Below, in pieces: positions 55,713-64,000 of a DNA stretch of 64,000 nt (positions within the stretch are counted from its first letter, which is position 1; the number at the start of each line of letters is the position of its first letter). Below the pieces are notes generated by a model that worked only from the letters and a program-made list of their open reading frames with translations, was not told the origin of the DNA and searched no databases. The stretch lies in contig NC_080560.1 in NCBI RefSeq assembly GCF_030253575.1, positions 9,916,501 through 9,980,500 on the forward strand, in the 5' to 3' direction. This DNA is from Rhododendron vialii. Lineage: Eukaryota; Streptophyta; Magnoliopsida; Ericales; Ericaceae. Both the position numbers and the translations under genes were made by a program.

Positions 55713-55994
55713 CTAAAAAAAACATAGAACAAACGACCAGCATCTATTGATTTCATGTTGAAGTCCCACCGCACTTGCAGATGTGGAACTTTTGGCTTCC
55801 AACTTTGTGAGCTCGTATCTCTTCTCGTGAAACTTGAGCAATGCTTCTTCGGCTCCATCGAATGTCTTGTATATTTTCGCCATGCTTCCTGAGTATCCAT
55901 TAACTTGGAGTTGAACTTCTCCCCAAGTTGTATAGATGCCCGGCTTACGCCCAACGAAAACCACCCAATAATAGTCTTTTTCTTCACCTGTCAT
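55713..55994 (-). CDS. Viroplasmin/RNase H1 N-terminal-like domain protein
   Basis: A 93-aa ORF beginning MTGEEKDYYWVVFVGRKPGI, followed by YTTWGEVQLQVNGYSGSMAK and a helix (FDGAEEALLKFHEKRYEL). YxVxxGRxxGIYxxWxExxxQVxGxxxxxxKxFxxxxEA is the pattern of the hybrid-binding domain of RNase H1 (Pfam Cauli_VI/'viroplasmin'), which binds RNA:DNA hybrids or dsRNA. No RNase H catalytic domain follows. It lies between two SANT genes of the Harbinger-type block, so it may be a captured domain. Introns or expression are unknown. Confidence 0.65.
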   Translation of the reverse strand: MTGEEKDYYWVVFVGRKPGIYTTWGEVQLQVNGYSGSMAKIYKTFDGAEEALLKFHEKRYELTKLEAKSSTSASAVGLQHEINRCWSFVLCFF

Positions 55995-56208
55995 TGAATA
56001 ATCTATTCGAAAACAACATTATAAGTCACCACAAACGCATGAACCAAAATGCCTCTTAATCACTAATAAATAGTTGGAAAAAAAAACCGTATTTGGCTCA
56101 AATTTCATCATCGTCAATTGACACATTTAGGACACAGACTACGACACAAGTAACAATGGTACCATATATAAGAGGACTTTTGTAGTCAAATAGTTGCAAA
56201 CATGTAGC

Positions 56209-58640
56209 TCAGATTTGTAGACATCTTTTGCAAGGACTAGGCTGCAACATGAGTTGCCAAATGACCCTCTCAAACATTGCCCCGCCTAAGTCCCCAACGT
56301 GTCTTGTTAAATTTTCATCATAGCCACATACATAGATATACACACACAAAGGTTTTGGCCTCTGTTTGTGGGTTAAAGCTGCAGGTTTTGGCTCAGTTTG
56401 TGGCTGCATGTTCATTGAGTATATACATGCAGGTTTCAATTCAGTTCGTGGCTCAAAAAAATTTCATCATAACCACACAAAAATCTGAGTAAAAACCCCC
56501 AGTTTTAACTCAGGAATGCAGGCACAAAACTTAACCAAAGCCCCACAGTTTTCACACATACACAGAAGGCCACAAACCTGCAGGTACATAACAGAACCAA
56601 CCAATGCAGTTTTCAAGCAAAAATAGAACCACAATACTAAACCAAAACCTACAGGTTTTACTGAACCACAATCTGTGTGCAGGAAATTGAACCAAAACCA
56701 TGGCAGAAACTTGATCAAAACATAACCATAGGCCACAAAACTGAACCAAATAGATAATCAAGAGAAGAAACTAAACGAAAACTGAACCAAACAGACAAGC
56801 AGAACCAAAATTGAACCAAAAGTGTAGCAGACAGATGACGAGAGCCAAAACTGAACCAAAACTGTACCAGACAGACAAGGCCAACCAAAACTGAACCAAA
56901 ACAGATAAGCACAACCAAAACTCAACAAAAACTGAACCAAAACAGAGAAGGATAACCAAAACTGAACCAAAACTATAGCAAACAGATGAGCAGAGCCAAA
57001 ACTGAACCAAAACTGAACCAAAATAGATAAGCACCGCTTAAATTGAACAAAAACTATAGCAGACACATGAGCAGAGCCAAAACTTAACCAAAACTGTACC
57101 AAAATAGATAAGCACATCCTAAACTTAACCAAAATTGTAGCAGACAGATGAGCAGAGCCAACACTGAACCAAAACTGAACCAAACAGACAAGCACAGCCC
57201 TCTGTCATTGGTCATGCATGAACCAATAGTGGCCAAAACCAACAGTTTTAACCCACCTACAGTGGCCAAAACTTGCAACGTTAACCCACAAATAGAGGCA
57301 CAAAACCTGAACCAAAACCTGCTGCCATTGCCACACACACACCCCCTGCTATACTTTTAAACCTGCAACTTTAACCCTCAAATAGAGGCACAAGGAACTG
57401 ATAAACAGAGGCCAAAAAATAAAAATATGTACTGATAAAGAGGTCACAACTTCCAGCATATAAATAGAGGCCAGAACCACAAGCATAACCCAAAACTTGA
57501 TAAAACACACACGTTACCATTGTCTTGTTAAATTTACATCAGAGCCACAACAAAACCCACATACAGGTTTTGGCCTTTGGTTGTGGGTTAAAACTCCAAG
57601 TTTTGGCTCCACTTTGTGGCTGCATTCTTATGAGGTTATGGGGGAGGTTTTGGCTCAGTTTGTGGCTCAGAAAGCCTTCATCATAACCACCCAAAATCAT
57701 GAACCAAAACCTACAGTATAAACTCACAAATGGAGGCATAAAACAGGACCAAATCCCTGCAGTTTTAACACATTAACAGAGGCCATAAACCTGTAGTTTT
57801 GACACATATACGTAGGCCAAAAATCTACAGAAACCAAGCTAATTGCATAAACAGCAGCACCAACAAACCAAGCTAATAGAAAACTGCAGAAACCCACTTG
57901 GAGCATTTCCCAAATTTCCATAACAGAAACCAACCAACTAGGAAAACATCATGCTATTTTCTGCAGTCATCTATCCACAACACTGCCTCAAAAATAGGTC
58001 AGAAAACATCATGCCCTGCAATTTGCACACACACACACACACATATAGCAGCACAGAAAACTGCAGAAACCAACTTGGTAGTGGACTATAGGTTTTGGCC
58101 TCTGTTTGTGGGTTAAAACTACAGGTTTTGGCTCAGTTTATGGCTACATTTTCGTTCAGAATACACATGCAAGTTTTGATTCAATTCGTGGCTTAGAAAA
58201 CTTTCATCATAGCCACCAAAATATCTGAACGATAACCCCCAGTTTTAACTCAGAAATGCAAGCACCAAACATAACCAATCCCCAATTTTAAAGAACCAGA
58301 ATCTGTGTGCAGGAAACAGCCCAAAAATGCAGCAACAAAACATAAGCAAACCCTGCAGTTTCATCCACAGAACATAACCAAATGATAGCCAAAAACATAG
58401 CCAACTATTTGAAAGGGTACTAACAAACAGAGGCCAAAACTTGCAACATATAAACGGAGGCCAGAACCACAACCATAACCCTAAACCTGATAAAACACAC
58501 ACATATCACCTGCAACAGATAAAAAGAACAAAAAGTAACATTCTGTACTGAAAAACAGAAGCCAAAACCTGCTCGAACAATGGCCAAAACCTGATAAACA
58601 TAGGCCAAAACATACACAGGTAACCTGCAGTTCAAAGGGT
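56209..58640. repeat. Low-complexity repeat tract with CCAAAAC/GGTTTTGG words
   Basis: The same block (GGTTTTGGCCTCTGTTTGTG, GGGTTAAA.CT.CAGGTTTT, GGCTCAGTTTGTGGC) recurs at about 56,350-56,470, 57,565-57,665 and 58,085-58,200, with AAACTGCAG- and CAGAGGCCA-type words between. (AC)n occurs near 58,022-58,042. Long minus-strand frames across it (LVQFWFSFGSAH repeated) are periodic translations of the repeat, not genes. Confidence 0.8.
56760..57200. repeat. Minisatellite of CAGAGCCAAAACTGAACCAAAA units
   Basis: Tandem units of about 80 bp built from AACTGAACCAAA words; for example GAGCAGAGCCA starts near 56,988, 57,068 and 57,148. Units are diverged, with internal duplication of AAAACTGAACC. 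Confidence 0.8.
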
Positions 58641-59264
58641 ACTAATGCCTGGATTGGGCTCAGACAATACATATCAATCATAAGGGTACTCATGGCTGCA
58701 ACTAATGTTACCCCGCCAAGGTATCTACCTTAATTAATGTTCAAATTATTTGCATCATTGCCCATAAACATAAGTAGAATGCATAGATAACCCAGATACC
58801 TGCATTGGACATCCCATTAACAAATCAAACTACATCCTCAAATACACGATTGTTTATGTTCAGTTTAATATAAGTACACCATCGTTTCATAAGTACAAAC
58901 CATATTAAGAAGAAGAGCTTATGAACAAAAGGCTCTAACTATTACAAAATAAGGGACCACATGCATAGGAGTGATTTTCTGGCCACGTCAAAAAATGGGC
59001 CATATATGGTTAGGAGTTATAGATCGGCCAATTTAAAAACTTCAAGTCTACTTCTTCCCCCTCATGCCTAAACGGGACCAAAGACTATACCATCTAGGAC
59101 GGCCTCAGCCCAAGCTTGTTTCAAGTGATCACGAATGCCATAGAATTGGTCCAACCTATCTTCAGCTGTACAAATAATGGCACCTAACTTAAATCTTTAG
59201 GTATCTGTCAAGTCAAGCTTTTCAAGCTTCTGCGGCACTTGCGTGTGGCGAGCGGATACGTCTT

Positions 59265-60183
59265 TCAATACCCCATTGCATTGGTGATTTTCTCCATATG
59301 ACTATCACTCTTCTCGAGCCATACCTCCATGCTAGCAGCAAGGGATCCCACATCACCCATTCGTGTCCTCTTTTTCCCCCTTTGAGTTCCGGCATTAGCC
59401 GGAGGTGTGGAGGTCCGAGGAGTGGACGTCGGGAGTGACGTACGACGTGCGGAGTGTGAAGATGTAGAGACCGGAGGTGTGGAGGCCGGAGGTGTCGAGC
59501 CCAAAGGAATTTCATTGGTCATCCCCGTGAGTCCACTTGTGGGGGTGCCATGAAATTCTTCACCGAGGTATGGATAGTAGCAATCCTCATTCTCCTCAAT
59601 GTCTTCATTATGGGCTGCATTTTCATTTGTTTGCGATCGCGCCATTTCCGAAGGAACCTCAGCCCCTTCTCCGTTGGCCCTATCCTTTTCGAATAGGAAT
59701 TCCCAATCCTCAAAATAAGGGAAACGTTTCCCACCAACCTCTTTGGCCTTCCTAGGGTACGCCTAAACGAAGATTACAATCTTAGTACATCATCCCATGC
59801 CATAACATATGAATTAAAGCATTGGAAGTTACCTCTTCGTAGATTTTCCAAACGTCATCATCCACTTCAATCCTTTTGTTAACATGGTCCCACCCAAACC
59901 CACTAAGTTTTAGAATGTCCGTTATTTTGGCACAAGTTTGTCTCCAATACTTCACTTTGGAGTCAATGTGGGGGGAGGCCTTCAGTTTGCTCTCCGGCAT
60001 GACCTTGTCCATCTCTTTCTCAAGTAAGGTGAAGAACCCAGGTTTGAACCCATTCTCCGCCCTCCATTTGTCACCGATTTCTGTGACCATGCATTTCATG
60101 AGGGCATCCTCTTCGGATTTCCTCCACACCCTACGCGTCTTTGCAGCCTTTCTTGTAGGCATATGACCTTCTTGGGTATCCAT
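59265..60183 (-). CDS. Myb/SANT-like DNA-binding protein of a PIF/Harbinger transposon
   Basis: Exon 1 is 60,183-59,833 and exon 2 is 59,762-59,265 (donor GAAGAG|GTAAC, acceptor CGTTTAG|), in frame, 282 aa. The Myb/SANT-like domain is at about residues 18-115 (RRVWRKSEEDALMKCMVTEI; KVKYWRQTCAKITDILKLSG; EVDDDVWKIYEE), then FPYFEDWEFLFEKDRANG, a Thr/Ser/Pro-rich linker (STPPASTPPVSTSS) and a basic GKKRTR. The protein ends ITNAMGY. Further coding-like sequence downstream in other frames ([36 protein letters not shown], about 59,080-59,190) suggests the true C-terminus was lost to frameshifts. It lies directly downstream of the nuclease gene on the same strand. Confidence 0.82.
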
Positions 60184-60393
60184 TGCTGAAAATAGATTTT
60201 AAGGTCGACAACGAATGATTATATCACAAGTTTATTATGAACTACAAACCGAAAATTGAATTACAATGAACTTACTACAATGTTTTTGAATTATAATGTT
60301 TACATCATAAAAGTTCTTCGAACCGCAATTAGAATGTTTACATCATAAAAAGTTCTTCAAATACTTGAACACAAATACACTAAAGAAAGTTCG

Positions 60394-60715
60394 TCATGGT
60401 GGGAAAACCTTTTGTCCCCCACCATTTTCTAGCCAATGGTTGTACATGGCTGTAGCCAACGCATCCCTCTCCCCGATCCATTGATTGGAAGTTTCTATGG
60501 TAGTGATGTGATCATCTGCCTCGACATCGTGTATGTGATCACGTTCCCATGCCGTGTATTCGTTCTCAATGGGATCGTTGAGCATATCTCTTTTGATGAG
60601 GTTGTGGAGAAGACAACATGCTGTCACGATACGTGTTTGAGTCCTAATGGGGTAATAGGAGTGAGACCTCAATATTGCAAATCGCATCTTCAACACACCA
60701 AAGCTTCTCTCAATC

Positions 60716-60759
<44 letters not shown>

Positions 60760-61809
60760 CGTAGTAGGCATGTGACCTTGCCTCCAAATGTTAATGTGAT
60801 ATAGCTGGCCGCAGTATGGTGCTAGGAAACCCTCAGCATTTTGGTATCCGGCATCCACAAGGTAGTATTGTCCTGTTCCAAATGGAAGTTATGGCATTAA
60901 AGGAATGGTTCATACTAGGAATAGAGGGAAAGGAAGGTGAACTTAGGAATTGACACATACCACGGGGGACTTTCAAACCATCGGGTCTTGAAATGACGTT
61001 CGCCAAGATCCTAGAGTCAGTGGCCGACCCTTCCCAACCAAACAAGACAAAGACAAACTTTAGGTCTCGACTACAAACACCTAAAACATTTGTGGCAATC
61101 TCACCCTTCCTTGACCTATAGCGTGGCCTGTCAACTGCCGGGGGATTAACTGGCACGTACGTCCCGTCCAATGCCCCGAGACAATTCTACGACAACATTT
61201 TAATACGACAAAATCAATACTACGTCCCTATGGTAAGAGTAGAGAAAACCAAATAGGAGATTTACAAACAATTCAAATGAACTTTACCTGAAACCAATTC
61301 CATCTACTGTCATCGTAGTTAGGAGGTACGGGCTCGGGCCTGACTAGGAGCATGTCGAAAAGGCGCAACACACCTTGGAGTATGACATTGAAATGTCTGC
61401 TTACAGTTTCAGTCGATCTCCAAAAGTGCAATTTCGTACGCCTCTGTTTTGTATGATGACCGAGGATGAACAAAAAAATGGCTACCCTCTCCTCAAGACA
61501 AACATTTCGCGAGTCTCCTAACCCAACACCTCGAAGTAGACAGCACAACCTAAAAAATGTATGTCTATTTACCCTTAACTGCTCGTGGCAATCTACTTCA
61601 TTACCATTGACAAGCCTATTGACGGCATCTACTTGGGTCTGGTAGTAGTTTGGATTAGGAGACAACTCAGGACGGGGATAATGTGCCGTTGACACAATGA
61701 AGCAATACATCCGAAACACACCCATTGCAGCACGAATGTACATATTTAACGCAATAAATGCCTCTTGCTCTTCTCTTCTCCTTATTTCTGTTCTGTTTAA
61801 TCTTGCCAT
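60394..61809 (-). CDS. PIF/Harbinger DDE nuclease (HARBI1-like transposase)
   Basis: Three exons: 61,809-61,288, 61,186-60,961 and 60,872-60,394. All borders are GT..AG (donors CAG|GTAAAG and GTG|GTATGT; acceptors TCGTAG| and GAACAG|). They total 1,227 nt, 408 aa, without stops. The N-terminal helix-turn-helix region contains [20 protein letters not shown] and [20 protein letters not shown]. The DDE catalytic triad is visible: [13 protein letters not shown] (D), [12 protein letters not shown] (D) and [15 protein letters not shown] (E). The enzyme makes the 3-bp (TTA/TAA) staggered cuts of this superfamily with its SANT partner. The conserved triad and open frame suggest an intact enzyme. Confidence 0.9.
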
Positions 61810-63155
61810 CGTAAAAAAAACCTAAAAAAGTCCTTCATGCAATTTAGAATACACCAAAAGTATAACTTGTAATGTTATGTAATGGCTTTATTTATAAACT
61901 TCATGCTTTCAAATTTACTCCAAATGTCAAGTATCGAAAAGTCACTGCTTCTTTGTTTTGAAATGCCAACTTGTTTTATAATTGCAACAAAACTTGTTAC
62001 GCATTACCACAACGCAAAAAACCTGACAAATACACATAATGAACCTACAAAAAGTATTCCTAATCTACAACCTGCACAAATACAAGTGGACTTACACAAC
62101 CTGCTAACAACAAAAAGAGGGCTTACACTATGCGAAAAGGAAACCCTAATTACAATGGTTCAGAAAATTAATCTACACAAATAAACCTTTACTACTCTTT
62201 TACAACAATATGCACAAATAATCTGCACAAATAATGATTCAATAAACCCTAACCAGTTTGCAAATTTAACACATTTCTCAAATCCTAATCAGAAATATCA
62301 GTTCGCATAACCCTAATCAGAACAAATCTGTTCGCAAAACCCTAATCAGAATGATCACCTCGCAAAACCCTAATCAGAATAATCTGTTCGTAAAACCCTA
62401 ATCAGAATAACAAGTTCGCAAAACCCTAATCAGAAAAATCTGTTCGCAAAACCCTTATCAGAAAAATCTATTTAACAAACACTGGTCACAAAAATCAGTT
62501 TGCACGACCCTAATCTGAATAATCAGTTCGTAATCAGAAAAATTTGTTTGCAAATCCGTAATCAAAAAAATCTGTTCCAAAAATCCTAATCACAAAAATC
62601 ACCATAAACCGTATATCCCGTACGAAATATACACACAAACACAAACAGAGATAATGGCATGATGAAGATGAGGGCTTGACAACCAAATCTCGTACACACA
62701 GTCACACACACAAAAACAGATCTGAGAATCGATACATAGATCGTGTGACGAAGATGTGGGCGTGAGAAACATTACAGCACGAATTTTATGCCATACCTGA
62801 GTTCGCAGAAGGAGAAATCGACCAAATCCCCACCAAACCCTCTCCTCCACAGACCAGAAAAGGGCAGCAACACAAATGGTAAAGCGACGAGGCCTGGGGG
62901 TGGGAAAAGGGGATAACGAGGGGTATCTTCGTCCACAAAACCCCCCTCCATAGCCGGATTAAATTTGGGGACCTCAGGAGGAGCCCAAAAGTAAGACCGG
63001 AGAAACCCTAGAACTCGCAAAAACGAAGAGGGGGTGGAAAATAAAAGGGTCTGCTAATTGCCATGCCAAACGAAGGAAAAGGCGTGGGCCCCTCTCCATA
63101 TACCCCTTCTAATATTTCCCCTCCTCTTTTTCCTTCATCCAAGCAGGGCTTTAAT
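61810..63155. other. Upstream region of the nuclease gene, likely right end of the Harbinger element
   Basis: Non-coding. It contains the minisatellite 62,243-62,600. It ends with CCTTCATCCAAGCAGGGC followed by TTTAATGG (about 63,134-63,158), which resembles a PIF/Harbinger terminal repeat next to a TAA target. No matching left end was found near 54,500, so the element boundary is unresolved. Confidence 0.4.
62243..62600. repeat. Minisatellite of about 28 bp with AAACCCTAATCAGAA core
   Basis: About ten diverged units of roughly 28 bp, each AAACCCTAATCAGAA followed by an AATC.GTTCGC-type half, lie about 0.5 kb upstream of the nuclease start. Confidence 0.88.
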
Positions 63156-63807
63156 GGAAATCTTGAGGGGTCCGTGATATTTACCAAAGAGAATAAATTC
63201 TCTCCGCCGGGGTTGGAAAACCCCAGTTGTCCTCCAAACCAATAATATGCTGCCACATCATCAAATTGTACCTGAAAATGGAAGACTCACGTGCTTGGTG
63301 GTTCGGTCCTCTACTTGGGTTATACCTACAGTTACAGTACTCCTCCCTCCTACTAGTACTACTCCTACAAGCCAAAAACTTAACCAATCAAAAAGTTTTT
63401 TTTTTTTTCCAAGAACCGATCAAAAGTTTGAGTATTAACCTATAGGCTGATAACCTATTTTTCCAACTGTCAGAAATATTCGGGTCAGTTTATGCTTGCT
63501 TTGACTATTTATCTTATTAGTCCGATCAAAGACAGATCATCTATACCGAAACTAAGGGATTTAAAAAAAAATTGTTCATGGTATATGACTATATATATTG
63601 ATTTGAACCAGTGAGAAGATACTTATTTTTTTAATCATTTTATTTTGGAATGTCGTAATTAATTTTTATCTTTAGGACTTTCATAATTAAGTATCTACTC
63701 TTTATTTATTTATTTCGGTCAAACGGAAATACTCATAAATTAAACTAGAGTAGATAATTGATTATGACTTACGAGAGCTCTATAGGCAAAAAATAATTAT
63801 GAATTTT
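63156..63807. other. AT-rich spacer, no gene
   Basis: It contains GAGGGGTCCGTGATATTTAC (near 63,165-63,184), also found with slight changes near 32,934. No coding sequence is seen. Confidence 0.5.
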
Positions 63808-63810
63808 TAC

Positions 63811-63982
63811 GATAAAATGATCAAAAAAATAAGATATTCGCATCGGTTCAAACGGATTGAAAATTGTAATACTTAATTTTTAAGTATATTTTTTAATTAT
63901 AAATAGTCTAAAAAATTTAAATGCTCCAATGTTCAATCCGTTTGAACCGATGCGAAGATCTTATTTTTCTGATCATTTTATC
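63811..63982. repeat. Inverted repeat (MITE-like) with about 50-bp arms
   Basis: The left arm (63,811-63,860: GATAAAATGATCA ... TTCGCATCGGTTCAAACGG) is repeated in reverse at 63,932-63,982. A third, direct copy of the right arm with changes lies at about 63,602-63,645 (TTGAACCAGTGAGAAGATAC). The end of the element may lie beyond the window. Confidence 0.75.
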
Positions 63983-64000
63983 TTAAGGGTTATAATTAAT

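Noticed and set aside
56758..57195. Minus-strand ORF of 145 aa with repeated FWFSFGSAH-like text
   Set aside because: It is the periodic translation of the minisatellite; neighbouring frames give similar long periodic peptides and no domain is recognisable.
62243..62600. Interstitial telomere repeat
   Set aside because: The unit is about 28 bp with only one AAACCCTAA per unit, not a run of 7-bp telomere repeats.
54500..63155. Exact ends of a single Harbinger element
   Set aside because: The right end looks like a Harbinger terminus but no matching inverted repeat or 3-bp duplication was found near 54,500, so I do not call one element.

Overview
The window is a stretch of plant nuclear DNA, most likely from a eudicot. 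The evidence is plant F-box genes of the At5g07610-like type, a plant MAPKKK17/18/20-like kinase, Athila- and Tat-lineage Ty3/gypsy retrotransposons, hAT and PIF/Harbinger transposons, introns with GT..AG borders, and AT-rich intergenic DNA. I cannot name the species. All homology statements are recognition from memory, not searches.

Layout. (1) 1-1,189: an F-box paralog broken by frameshifts. (2) 1,991-5,376: a complete hAT transposon with an intact transposase and a perfect 8-bp target duplication. (3) 5,683-31,117: a kinase pseudogene cut in two by a 24.4-kb nest. A Tat-lineage element (6,154-30,567, here Tat-1) sits in the kinase. A very young Athila element (9,935-20,952) sits inside Tat-1, and an Athila-like solo LTR (24,101-25,569) sits in its integrase end. 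(4) 31,118-34,543: AT-rich spacer, a tRNA-derived SINE (32,998-33,289) and the only intact F-box gene (33,347-34,543). (5) 37,140-37,400: a LINE remnant. (6) 38,485-42,135, minus strand: a third F-box paralog split by a 2.5-kb solo-LTR-like insertion that itself holds a fold-back MITE; a hAT MITE lies just upstream. (7) 43,392-54,499: a second Tat-lineage element (Tat-2) whose 3' LTR is clipped. (8) 54,500-about 63,150: a PIF/Harbinger-type block with two Myb/SANT genes, a viroplasmin (RNase H1 N-terminal) ORF, a three-exon DDE nuclease and extensive tandem repeats. (9) 63,156-64,000: AT-rich DNA with inverted repeats.

The most interesting material is in the two Tat elements. Both carry, on the strand opposite to gag-pol and between pol and the 3' LTR, a spliced three-exon gene. 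Its exon 1 resembles the 'putative gypsy type transposon' domain and its last exon is coiled coil. In Tat-1 the three inferred exons total exactly 2,307 nt, in one frame. In Tat-2 the spacer between the converging pol and antisense genes (about 49,949-50,710) holds at least a dozen short hairpins. Most have a 7-nt loop of related sequence, while the stems differ in sequence yet stay complementary. Both LTRs carry one more, and Tat-1 has one large hairpin of the same geometry (29,010-29,044).

Excision of each insertion with one target duplication rejoins the interrupted reading frame (kinase, Tat-1 pol, F-box 3), so the nesting order can be read directly. LTR-pair differences counted by eye agree with it: about 22/826 for Tat-1, about 9/810 for Tat-2, and 2 substitutions plus one microsatellite step in about 1,370 for Athila.
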